A program made the position numbers and the translations under genes. DNA of 64,000 nt from Oscheius tipulae (taxonomy: Eukaryota; Nematoda; Chromadorea; Rhabditida; Rhabditidae). Within the stretch, counting starts at the first letter, position 1; every line of letters starts with the position of its first letter. This document shows, piece after piece, positions 54,030 to 64,000 of this stretch. The notes under the pieces are model-generated. The model searched no databases. It was not told where the DNA came from and was given only the letters and a program-made list of their open reading frames with translations. Where the stretch lies: contig JASJZH010000004.1 of assembly GCA_037178975.1 (NCBI GenBank), forward strand, positions 6,200,001 through 6,264,000, given 5' to 3'.

Positions 54030-55089
54030 TGTTCACGGTGCAACTGAAAATGGAAAGATGAAACTGGTTGGGGATTCAATTAAGACGGGATGACATTAGG
54101 GAAGGGAGAGTCACAGTTTTTCGTTGTCTTATTGAGGTAAAGTAAAGGTAAAGTTTTTATCCGTCTCTTGTTAGTCGACTGCTTCAGTATGAGTCACGTC
54201 CTATTGAGAGAATATGAAAAGAGTGTAAACCTGAGGTCTCCGGAAAGAGCATTATCCCTAGCAATAACCGTTGCTATCGGCTTCTCTTTTACTCTTTTGA
54301 GCCTGATTAGACTGAAAAGGAATGCTCTCGTAGATTTGCACAGGATCTGTTATGACTAATAGAATGGGCTGCATTGAACTCAAATGCTGATCTTCGTGGG
54401 CGAGAAAAGAACTGATTGCAGAAACCACCCGCCCGTCAAACACGAGAGACCATCAAAAAGCACAAACTGCAAAGCACACTGTGATATATGTTTGTTTTCT
54501 TAGTTCAAGGATTATTGGATCGAAACATGAAACAGTACGTAGAAATCGTGTCAATCTCAAAGCTACACTGCAAAGATGCTTTGGTGAAAAGTCGGACACA
54601 GTGTAGGCACACACTTATCTATTGGCAGCCAGAGACCGATTCGATAGCACGCACCACAGACTACATCGATTCTTTGAACTTTGCCGACTGTTCGATTGAA
54701 GCTCTGGACTGATTGCAAATGTCACAACTAGAAAAGAAATAAGGGTTTATGGAGAGCGTGCTCCTCCTATACACAAATCAGTATGGGAATGCCTCCAACT
54801 CCAGATCATTGAATATGGGTGTGGCAGAGTTCATCTGTTCTCGAGCAGGTGTAGATGCTGAACTTTAGTACCTTGAAGTTGAAAGTAAACTTTATTCGTA
54901 AAGTGTCAAAACTTTCTTTTAGCAAGTGCCAATTTGAACAGTGCTTTCATTTACAGGACTTGGAAGTTTCAAAAGTTTGTGTTCCAATAAAACGTTTTGT
55001 AATGAACAAACTTTGCTAGCTTTTGAATAACTTTTACAAAAGCTTTTGAGCAAACTTCGCAATCAGTGGCTCCTTTTCAATCGAAGACG
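54030..55089. other. intergenic, no confident gene
   Basis: Contains the promoter side of the nuclear receptor gene. A plus frame at 54488-54712 (MFVFLVQGLLDRNMKQYV start, ending near the word FADCSIEALD) could be a small protein but lacks clear domain or splice support. The 55.0 kb side is the promoter of the next gene. Confidence 0.4.
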
Positions 55090-55619
55090 ATGTTCTGCTC
55101 CTGGCTGCTGGTCTGCCTCTTCTCGGTAGTGGCCCTTTTCATTTGCAGCAAGTCGAAGAACAAGGCAGCGACACAAACCTCGACGATGCTCTCCCCTGGA
55201 GCTGTGAAACCAGCAACGCCAACAGCAAACGATGTTAAGGCAAAGGACAAGTCGAAGGAGACCTCGAACAAGGTGGCATCTGTGGAAGCGAAAAAGACGG
55301 AAAAGGACGAAGAGAAGAAGGGCGAGGAGAAAAAGGAAAAGAAGGAAGATACGCCGGAGGAGAAGAAGAACAAGAAGAAGAAGGAGGAAAAGGGCGGTGA
55401 CAAGAAGAAAGAAGCCGAAAAAATCATTCAAGACGCCATAAAAGCCGGAGATCTCCTGCCTCCAGGTTAGTGAATTTTGTGATATGGTTCTTACCTATTT
55501 TATACCCCACCCACACCATATCACAAAGCTTACTAATATTTGCTCCAGACGACAATGAGACGATAAACGACTGCGAAAGCAACTGGGGAGTCGGTGTTAA
55601 GGAGGATAAGAAGAATTAG
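55090..55619 (+). CDS. Lys/Glu-rich single-pass membrane or secreted protein
   Basis: Two exons join to about 150 residues. MFCSWLLVCLFSVVALFICS is a signal or N-terminal anchor. The rest is low complexity: alternating Lys and Glu (EKDEEKKGEEKKEKKED and similar), then DAIKAGDLLPP, an intron (about 55466-55549), and a short acidic tail DDNETINDCESNWGVGVKED ending KN. Probably an extended or coiled, highly charged cytosolic or luminal region. No conserved domain. AATAAA near 55866. The frame is open with a clear GT..AG intron, so it is a real gene, but its role cannot be inferred. Confidence 0.7.
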
Positions 55620-56108
55620 ACTTCCGTACAGCCGCCAATTTGCTATAAATCACTACTAAACGTTCCAGTAGCTATGTTTTCTCCTTTCGTTTCTGACAAT
55701 CCACACGGCAGTTTCAAGACATTTGATAGACTATAGACTTTCCAAAGACTAGATACCTTTTTGGTCTTGTCTGTTGACACATGCAGCGCACGTTATGTTG
55801 AACATTTACTGTAAAAGGTGATTCAGTAACTGAATACTAAGCCAAGGTAAAAGGGTATAGCTTGTAAATAAAGAAGCAAATTTTCTGTCTAGCGAGAGGT
55901 ACTCATCTTACCAGGCCTAATTAATTTTATATTCGAGACTGTTCGACGATCTTCTCCCGAGGGGGTATGCCTACGTTCCAGCGTTCCAATTGACTTGTTG
56001 AAAGACCAGCTAGTTTCTGGAATAACGACACTTGTTGCCCCGCATTTTTCCTTGATCCCGACTCTCCGTTCAAGATATAATCTGGTCGCCCGGTTCTCCT
56101 TATTCTAC
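55620..56108. other. intergenic, no gene seen
   Basis: Includes the 3' UTR of the upstream gene (AATAAA near 55866). No other feature supported. Confidence 0.4.
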
Positions 56109-57395
56109 ATGTCTCTTCGCGACAATCGCGCTTACAAACGATTCGGTCAGAAATCGATTTCCCATGGGAGCCTAATCCACACTATTTTAAGATCTTATTA
56201 AATTCGAGAATCTTACAAAGGTCAGAGTACGTCCGATAGATAGCAAAACCATCCTCATCTACTTTGCTCTAACTCTTATCCCCTTGATAAAAACAGTCTT
56301 TCCGTGGGCGTTATTCGAGAAAGGACCCTTTGAACCAAGTTAGTTTCTTTGGAATAATGTATAAAACGATCCTTCAGCCGATGTGAAAGAAGAAATCTCT
56401 ACACATATCAAATTCGTCAATGAGCCGACTCTTCCAGACACTGTTGACGTTTTAGTCACAGTGAACTCTCAAACTCACGAGTATGCTCTTCGCAATGAAA
56501 TTCGTGCGAGTTGGGCAAATTCGTCTAATTTTGATCCCACTCTGACCACTGTAATCTTTGTTCTTGGTCGGCCAGTGAGTCTAATACTTCATCATGTTTA
56601 AAACTTTTCAGAGTTCAAATGATGAATCGCAGCTATTGAAAAAAGAAAACGAGAAACATGGAGATTTGCTTATTCTCGATGTGGAAGAGGGGTACTATTC
56701 GTTGTCCTTGAAAACTTATGGCATGCTATATTACAAATCGGAAAGACTTCCGGGAACAAAGTGTCTAATCAAGGTGAGCTAGAACAGTTTCTTTTCAAAT
56801 AATTTGGTGAAAGCGAGATAGCATGAAGATTTTCCAGGCAGACAGCGACAATGTACTCCATCTCTTCCATTACGAGGTTCTTTGTGAAGAAACCAGTGAG
56901 TTGGATTTTTTCCTTGTCAGTGAGAATGTACCAGAGGCTCCCTTGATTATGGGAAGATGTGACATCGACCGCCGGGTAAAGAGGTACAACTCGAAATGGG
57001 CTATTCCCTTCACTCTTTACAAGGCTGAACATTTCCCTCGCTACTGTTCAACAGGAACCTACGTATTCTGTGGAAAAAACATTCCCAAAGATATTATGAA
57101 GGCGGCAAAGAAAACGGAGTTCTTTACTTCAGTGAACTACAGGTATTCAGTACCCTGCTCGTGCTTGTCGTAGTATTACAGACGTTTGCCTGAAGATGTA
57201 CTCTTCACCGGGATCTTTGCTGAGATAGCCGGAATCAGACGGAAGAATGTCGGAGGAATCAGTTTCCGTGATCAGCCTGACTATCCCTGTCGGGATGTGA
57301 AGTTCACTTTGAGCATTCATATGCACAGACGGAAGAATCCGATCTACTATTACCGGAAAATGAACTCGTTGGTCGGAACAACCTGTCTCATCTGA
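56109..57395 (+). CDS. GT31-family glycosyltransferase (beta-1,3-galactosyltransferase-like)
   Basis: Type II Golgi membrane enzyme pattern. TM anchor KTILIYFALTLIPLIKTV (near 56270) precedes the catalytic domain. Motifs: EYALRNEIRASWANSS (the RR.AIR.TW equivalent), TVIFVLGRP, LLKKENEKHGDLLILDVEE (the E....DIL..D.), YYSLSLKTYGMLYY, KCLIK then ADSDNVLHL (D-S-D, the DxD metal site), CSTGTYVFCGKNIPKD and LPEDVLFTGIFAEIAGI (the EDV..G motif). Final residues NSLVGTTCLI. Four introns of about 35-50 nt in the domain. Transfers a sugar in beta-1,3 linkage to glycoconjugates. The N-terminal exon (56109, MSLRDNRAYKRF) is uncertain; upstream in-frame sequence exists. Confidence 0.85.
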
Positions 57396-58482
57396 ACCTT
57401 TTCCTTTTTCTCTTCATTCTCTTACGGGTCTCTCCAAGTGCTGCAATGAATTTTCAATTTTGGTTTTTCTGGAGGTGTACTTTCTCAAGCAGTCATCCTT
57501 CTCTCACCGCCTACTAGCTATGAAAAACAACTCAGTTAGATCAGGGATCGTGAGGAATCCAAACTGTCGACGTTTTCGCTTCTCATTGTTCCCGAATAAT
57601 CTCTGAGAGTGGACGTAGGTCTCGAGACGCTTCGGTTAACTAAATTTGGAGTATTTCCAGATAGTTCTAGGAATCAAACGTGGTTTGAGTAGATGATAAA
57701 TATGTAGTACGCTTTGGTATTCGGCTGCTCTCGTTGCAGACACCCTTGAGATCGGAAAATGAAGAAGAAAAAGTAATGACAGCATTGACGCGGTGACCTG
57801 AGTGACGGATTTAGTTGAAATTCAAGCAAAAACTACTTTACAGATAATCCCGATATCTACTGAAACATCTTCCTCCTCTTGGCTTTGAGTTTCCAGTTTG
57901 CAAGTTGTTTTGCGAGAGACAGTATCACATCATCTAAAGACTTCTTGGATGGTCACTCAAAGTAGTCACAGGACACGTTCAATGCTCTCATTCCGGTCGT
58001 TACGTGTATTGCTTTTTCATAACTGATCTCTCCACCTACTCGCCTATTGAGACATCCTGACCGTTTTTATTTTGCCTATCTCAGTCTGGAAAAAGAGATT
58101 AGTGTGCCATTTCGACTGAATATAAAAGAACTTCACGGGCCATAACTTTGTTATCGGATCCCTTGTTTTCTTGATCTCCCAATGTAACACCGAATGTGTT
58201 CGAAGTACAATTAAAATTGGCGGTTTTTCCACCTTTTGATTGAACAGGGTATACATGAGATGCTCTCCCTAATGAAAACTTGCATGACGAACTTTTTCAA
58301 GTAGCACGGCTTGGTCTTCCAAACAACTTTTTAAGAGAAACATCTATCCATTTCTGGCAATTAGAGAGTCCGGAATCACGCTCTGTGTCCTGTTTTATGG
58401 GTCAGTTTTCAGAGTAGTATAATTAAAATTCTCTTTTCTCTTTTCCGTTGAAAGCTTTTCCATATTAGCTTCAGAACCAACC
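57396..58482. other. intergenic, no gene seen
   Basis: No coding, RNA or repeat feature recognised. Likely holds the promoter of the Srx-type receptor gene. Confidence 0.45.
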
Positions 58483-59771
58483 ATGAACGAGACTCAGTAT
58501 GCTGCTGTGCTCCTTTTCCTGGTGAGTGCTTCTGTAGTCATTCTAAAATATTCAATGTAAGGTAGCTACAGTCGGAATGTCTTGCAACTGGCTGATCGTT
58601 CTCTTCATCTTCCGTATCAAAACCCTCAAGAACTCTTTCGGTCGGCTACTGGCATCCCAGATCCTTGGCGAAGCAGTCCTTTGTAGTCTGTTCGCTCTCT
58701 TCGTTGCACCGACCATGTTCTTGTAACTGGAATAAGTTCCCAGTCAAAATTTCTTCTAGCCACCTTGACTTTCTGATTCCCGCCTCCACAATCGTCGGAC
58801 ACATTCTTCTCATCTGCTACGACATTTGCATCTACTGTCACCTGATGATCTCCTTGAACCGCCTGATCGCCATCGCTCTGCCTCTTCGTCTGGAAGTCTT
58901 TTTCAGGTTTGTTCCATTAAGCTCACAAATTGTCGACATTTAGCACGAAGAACGTAATCGGGATTGTCATTCTGTGCTACGGAGTTGCAATTCTGCCAAC
59001 ATTTTACTACTATGTTCTTGGTAAGAAAAGAACAGCTTAGCTCAGAAAATTAGATTTGTTTTCTCGAAAAATACTGTAGCCAATATGAGCTCAATTTCAG
59101 CGGACTGTCGTATCTACTTTCTCATCGACGACTGGCATTTTACCTTCACTGAAACAGCAGACTGCGGGGTCATCGTCTGGTATGCCGATTTTTGCAAATA
59201 CATTGCAATCGTCGTCATCATCGTGCTTGTGGATTTTGTGGCTCTCACCCGCGTTCACTCTTTCAACAAAACTGTAAGACTGTAGTACCATATTCCATAT
59301 TAGAATGTCAGATGACTCACATGAATCGTCGTGATGAGCATCGTCGTCGAATGGAACTGAACTTCTTGAAACAGGTAGAAACCGTCTGTAAGTTAAACCT
59401 TTAAAGAGCCAACTCACAGACTTGCCTCCAAGCGGTAGTCTTTGTCATGGAACTAATCGCTTACTTCATCCTTCCTCGTTTCTTCACAGATCGATGGACC
59501 ATTTTCGTCTTGACCACGCTTTCTTGGGCTGCCGTCCACACTGCTGATGGGTAATAATATTGAGAAGATGTTCACTGGTTCAGAATCATCACGATTTCCT
59601 ACAATGATGAACTACAAAAACTCATATGTCGTGCTGTTCGTCTGATTGGTAACAGCTTATTTTATATGAACACACCACATTTCAGGAGAATTCTCGAACA
59701 CCATCGTACCCACTATCTCTCACTCTCAGCTGACTAAGTACAGTCAACACAGCATTCAAGCACGCTATTGA
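58483..59771 (+). CDS. Srx-type serpentine chemoreceptor
   Basis: Eight exons join to about 320 residues. Start MNETQYAAVLLFL, then VATVGMSCNWLIVLFIFRIK (TM1), NSFGRLLASQILGEAVLCSL (TM2, SFG motif), HLDFLIPASTIVGHILLIC and YDICIYCHLMISLNRLIAIA (TM3 and the NR.IAI..P motif typical of Srx), FFSTKNVIGIVIL, IVVIIVLVDFVALTRVHSF (TM5), MELNFLKQTCLQAVVFVME (TM6) and TIFVLTTLSWAAVHTADG (TM7), tail ITISYNDELQKLI. A short intron joins KT to the MTHMNRRDEHRRR loop. Stop 59769-59771. Srx receptors are chemosensory GPCRs found across Caenorhabditis and other nematodes. Confidence 0.87.
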
Positions 59772-59975
59772 AGAGGTAACTGAAGCATTCCTGGTTTCTG
59801 TGGAACTATCTTCCTGATAAGATAACAATAAAGTTGATAATTCATCAATGATGTTTGTGAAAGACGATGTTTCTGGCGTCCAAAAGTGACAGAGCTCGAC
59901 GAAACCAGACATAACAAGACGTTGTATAAAAGCTGTGAAGTTCTTCGTTCCTATATTCTTTTCTCCTCGTCAAGG

Positions 59976-60411
59976 ATGAAGCTTTTGGCCGTCCTCTTTT
60001 TCCTCTTTGCCTGTATTGAGGCCAAGAACCAAACCGTCAAAGTTTTGGGACAGACTTGGTGTGAAATGAAGCAGATGGGCAACGTCACGATTGAACTCTG
60101 GGACAGAAACTTCTGTAAGTCTTGACATTCGTCTTATTCAAAGAAATTTTGCAGTACTTAAAGATGATCTTCTTGCGAGCAAGATTTCTCGCTCAGATGG
60201 CAAGTTCGAGCTCGTTGGATCCATTGACGAAACGTTCGAAATGAAGCCCTACATCAGATTCATCCACACCTGTCGTGATGACAAGCCTGGATGTACTCGG
60301 ACGACAGAGTACGAGGTTCCAGCCAACTTCATCAACTCGGAGAAAAAATACAATATGGAAGTGGTCACTCTGGATATTTTCAGCACAGTCGACTTCGAAA
60401 CATGCGAATAA
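59976..60411 (+). CDS. transthyretin-like (TTL) secreted protein
   Basis: Two exons join to about 130 residues, with an intron near 60115-60151. Signal peptide MKLLAVLFFLFACIEA, then VKVLGQTWCEMKQMGNVTIE and LWDRNFLLKDDLLASK (the L.D.D....D.L segment), SRSDGKFELVGSIDETFE (the D.DG.F.L.G turn), YIRFIHTCRDDKPGC (the I.H.C motif) and TTEYEVPANF; these fit the TTL family well. The last codon is GAA followed by TAA at 60409-60411; AATAAA (60407-60412) overlaps it. Related in family to the gene at 23097 but clearly diverged from it. TTL proteins are secreted; the function of this one is unknown. Confidence 0.9.
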
Positions 60412-62181
60412 ATAGACTTTTTTCCGTCTTTGACAGTATTTCGACAGTGGGCTGCCTGTCCTCCTCAAGGGTTTAGCAAAATTACAAACTCCTGGTTCCA
60501 AAGGAGATCACCATTTCTAGCATCTAATCAGGTTGATTGACACTTTCGAAAAACTCTGGCAAATACTGAAATATTTTGTTTCCTCCTACGACTCCTTTAC
60601 TCCTTTTCAAAGAACCAAATGTGAGTTGAAGAAAGCAATGTTGAAAGAGCAATGAGACTCACAGAGCGTCTTCTAATTTCCTCTTCTCTACACTGTTTCG
60701 CAGGCTCATTTGCACCGTTTCAAGCTGTGAAATTGAAATCCCTTGGCAATTAGTACCAGGTCAACGAGTACACAACTTAGACATTTCCTCGTACCTTGTC
60801 TAGAACATTTCTCTTTCTTTCAACTTCCCGTTAGGAAGTTTACCATGACGCAGAATTCTAAAGATCACAACGGTCTGTCCAGACGGCTAATTGACGAGGT
60901 CAATTGTCACGATTTTGTCTACTGCTCCATAAGTTCTCATCAATGTTTTTACAAGAATCTCGCCTCGTTGGCCCTATTCATAGCTGCGGATTACCTTCAA
61001 TGTCGACATTATTGAAGCGAACGTCTTGTTTTTTCTCAAAGATCCATATCCCAGCAATTCTTGACAGTCTTTATTTTCAGGAACTCGGTATCTTCTATAC
61101 AGATAGACGTCAAGTAACTCTCAATTATTCTGATGCACACTCTTGCAAAACAGAAATTACGCTCAAACAAAGATTTTGAGTTAAAATCAAATTGAAGTGT
61201 ATACTGCAATAACATCTTTGTGACACATTTGTTGTGAGAACCTTCTCATCCTACGTAAACCTCCTATGGCTCTGTTATGGAAGTTTTCTTGACTTGACAT
61301 GCAGACCTGCAAAAGGGACTTTTACACCCGTTGGAATTAAATGCAATACATGCAGCACAAAAGCTATTCGAATAACCTCCCAGCTGCTTTGTGGGTAGAT
61401 TAGTACCATGACTCTTATTTCGAGTCCAGTGATTGAATTAGCTGAATATCTAATTGTTTGGCAACATCACAACTTAATCTAAAGGCACGCTCCATATTCC
61501 CCTTAATAAACTGCCAAAGAACAGACACAAAACGTACTCGCAATCAAACTACAGCTGTCCTTCATCTCTCTGCTATTAATAACCAACTCGTCTGATTGTT
61601 TACGAATAATTTGCATGGACTAATCACACGCTCGAGGTGGGAAACAATGTGGATCCGTCATTGTTCTATTCCGGGTTCGAAAGATTCCAATTCGAATAAT
61701 TCTCCAGAGCAAAGCTTTAAGCCTGCCACCTGTCATTAATTTAATACACACGAGAGTCGCTCAGGTTGTCATAGCTGTTCTATCCATTTGTCAATAATCC
61801 TTTTTAATGAGGTTCTTTATTAGACTGCTCTAAAATAAATATTGCTACAATCATAAATGTTACTCACTTCCCACTCGTAGTCAGTCATCCCGCCCCTTTA
61901 GTTACCAAGGGTCTATTCCTGTTCTGTTTGACCAACCTCATCTTTTTTTGGGTGTGAAGACGCAAACCTTTGTGTGAGAGACCAAGCCCTTAGGTAGTGA
62001 TAGATAAAAGAATGGACAAATACATGTACTCTGAATCAACTAATCATTGCTCCGATAGACTTTTGGCTTCTTTTGTTTACAATCTTTATTTTCTCTCTTC
62101 TAAGATCCAAAGAATTTCAAGAAAAGTCTCTCTGGAATGATAGCAATCCACCAAATGTTGGACAACTTTTCCTTATTCAAC
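60412..62181. other. gene-poor stretch, no gene seen
   Basis: About 1.8 kb. Open frames 60743-61015 and 60904-61179 (plus) have no gene features. AT-rich over 61330-61870. Promoter of the downstream Galpha gene expected near its 3' end. Confidence 0.45.
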
Positions 62182-64000
62182 ATGTGCAAACGGGATCCTG
62201 GAACTTCTACGGGAAGGTTAGTTTTCCCACAAGAATCTTTTGATGATATCATTTCAGATCCGAAGCTATTTCAGTGAAGATTGACAGAGAGCTGATGCGG
62301 GAGAAAGTCAAGCAGAACAGAACCTTCAAAATTTTGTTACTCGGTGGAGCTGCTAGCGGAAAGTCGACAATTTTCAAGCAGATGAAGTTAGTTTTTTTCC
62401 CTTTTCACTTGCACCTATTAGCTGCAAACAAAGTTTCCATTCTTAATTGCCGATTCAATAATCTGACTCTAATAACTGAAAGGGTATAGCTGGTTTCGCA
62501 CTTTGGTTTTCATTAGTTCAAACATTCTAAATGACATATAGTTAGTCTGGAACTAATGGTTCATTGTAGCATGAGCTTGTTAGAGGAAAGAGCAAGAATA
62601 CAGATCGCAGAGTGTGCACGTCACTACAAAGCTGCAAAGGGGCTGTCTAGCAAGATCTACTTCACCTAATCTGAACTGCAAGAGAACCACTCTTATCTGC
62701 ATCCTAAAGTCACTCTGATCTGGTGTTAGTCTATTAAACGTCTCACATTTCTATTCTTACGTGATCTGAGATTGTTGGTCTTCTATGCTTTTTCTGCAAA
62801 TCAGTCGTGGAATGACAAATAAGATGTGTGCTCTGTTCTGGTTTCCTAGTATCAGAGGAACAGAAGTGTGAGTATCTCTCTCAAGAATACTTCCGCGAAT
62901 AGTACCAACCTCATCGGTACGTCATCCCAAAAACCTGATATTTACAAGAAAAGTGTTATTTTCGTAGACTGACGTAAATTTAATATTTCAGAATATTACA
63001 TCTGAACGGGTTTTCGGAGATGGACTGGCAGCATATCCGTTACGTGGTTCAGAGGAACCTCTACGACTCTTTGAAAGAGGTCATTGAGCTATCGTCCGTG
63101 GTACACGGAGTCCATTTTCTGAATGGAAGGGAAAAGGTTGGTCTTTGGCCAAAATATTTGAAAGAGGGTTTAGCAATACTACGAAGAGTTTCTCGACTTC
63201 CACAAGCAGAGCTTCGAACTTATGATGACTGTGACTGAGGACATCGCTGCCGCCATCAAAGCCTTGTGCAAGTCACAAGCAGTTTCTGATATTGTGCAAC
63301 GAAAAAACTCCGTAGTCATGATGGACAGTGCCCCATTGTAAGTTGCTCTTTCAAAGACCCAAAGTCAGTGACTTGTCGGGAACAGAATGAGTAATCAAAG
63401 ATAGGGCTCTCCCAGTATTACTGCAATTTGAGCTTTCTCGGGAGTGTGGAGCGCATACTTAATCCAGACTACAAACCGACAATAGAAGACGCTCTGCGAA
63501 CTCGAGCTCCGACTACGGGAATAGCAGAGATTGAGTTCGAGTATAAGGATAGGATAATGAAGTGAGTCAGAGAGATATTTCTGTTCTGAACTTTGACCAC
63601 AGATTGACCGACGTTGGTGGCCAGACAACAGAACAACGGAAATGGATACGATGTTTCCAGAGCAATGTCTCCGCCGTCCTGTTCATTCTGGATCTTTCGG
63701 CGTACAACATTCCGTACGTAGTTGCCAGTAAAGTTCAAAAATCATGTTCAGGATGAAAGAGTTCGAGATGAGAAGACACGGGAACAATGGAGTAAGTTAG
63801 GAACTGCTAACAACAAATAACTGAAGATTTCACAGGATGGGCTGAAAAACGGGATGTATTTGTTCAAGACAGTCGTGGAAAGAATGTCTTTTGTTCCTCC
63901 GGCGACTCAACAACAAAATCCTCCAGTTCAGACCTCCTTCATTGTTTTTATGAACAAGAACGACATTTTTAAAGAGAAACTTGGATCTGGCATTCCGTTG
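62182..64000 (+). CDS. divergent G protein alpha subunit (cut by the right edge)
   Basis: Seven or more exons join, start [12 protein letters not shown] at 62182. G1 is [19 protein letters not shown], still fitting GxxxxGKS/T but with Ala for the Glu of the canonical GAGESGKS. Helical-domain exons follow ([36 protein letters not shown]). Switch [19 protein letters not shown] keeps the catalytic Arg but has Pro after it. Switch [20 protein letters not shown] keeps the catalytic Gln. G4 is [11 protein letters not shown] near the window end. Compared with the Galpha-i gene at 46 kb it is much more diverged and may be a nematode-specific sensory Galpha. The C-terminus lies outside the window. An ATG upstream at 62140 in the same frame is possible. 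Confidence 0.85.

Noticed and set aside
54488-54712. Small plus open frame with a hydrophobic start
   Set aside because: It could be a secreted peptide gene but has no processing sites, introns or polyadenylation signal that support it.

Overview
The window is nuclear DNA from a free-living-type nematode. The evidence is the gene content: nematode-specific chemoreceptor families (Srg-like, Str-like, Srx), two transthyretin-like secreted proteins, a ground-like domain protein, a nematode-type nuclear hormone receptor, and foldback transposons whose ends and CTNAG target site match the Caenorhabditis Tc4/Tc5 group. Introns are numerous and very short (mostly about 30-50 nt, GT..AG), so most genes span many short open frames; the gene models here were joined by hand from frame, splice signals and family conservation. 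I cannot name the species.

Layout. 1-1.05 kb: C-terminal part of a 7TM receptor (+). 1.45-2.66 kb: an almost intact ISXO2-like DDE transposase gene (-). 2.9-9.9 kb: tandem array of three intact Srg-like chemoreceptors and one broken copy (all -), separated by repeats. 10.0-10.96 kb: Tc4-like foldback element. 11.8-13.4 kb: two adjacent ARF-family genes (+), the second with degenerate GTP-binding motifs. 13.4-13.8 kb: tRNA-derived SINE-like block. 15.4-20.4 kb: SLC36-type amino acid transporter, ground-like protein and glutamine synthetase (all +). 21.2-22.8 kb: secreted thrombospondin type 1 repeat protein (-). 23.1 kb: transthyretin-like protein (+). 24.1-25.9 kb: array of a complex hairpin-bearing repeat. 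26.3-31.3 kb: a secreted orphan protein, two Str-like receptors with a dead fragment between them, and a small peptide precursor with an allatostatin-C-like cysteine loop (all -). 33-36.5 and 38.3-42.3 kb: gene-poor stretches around a probable GPI-anchored surface protein. 42.3-45.4 kb: rhodopsin-class peptide receptor (+) carrying a second Tc4-like element in an intron. 46.0-47.9 kb: Galpha-i-like subunit (-). 48.9-50.4 kb: another Str-like receptor (-). 51.5-54.0 kb: an orphan gene (+) convergent with a nuclear hormone receptor (-). 55-60.4 kb: Lys/Glu-rich membrane protein, GT31 glycosyltransferase, Srx receptor and a second transthyretin-like protein (all +). 62.2 kb to the end: a divergent Galpha subunit (+), cut by the window edge.

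Functionally the window is dominated by chemosensory and neuropeptide signalling: at least eight 7TM receptors or remnants, two Galpha subunits, one neuropeptide-like precursor and one peptide-receptor-like GPCR. This may be simple clustering of expanded families; no operon linking them is demonstrated. The most distinctive items are the two Tc4-like foldback elements, the allatostatin-C-like precursor, the ARF-like gene with lost GTPase residues, the divergent Galpha, and the hairpin repeat array.
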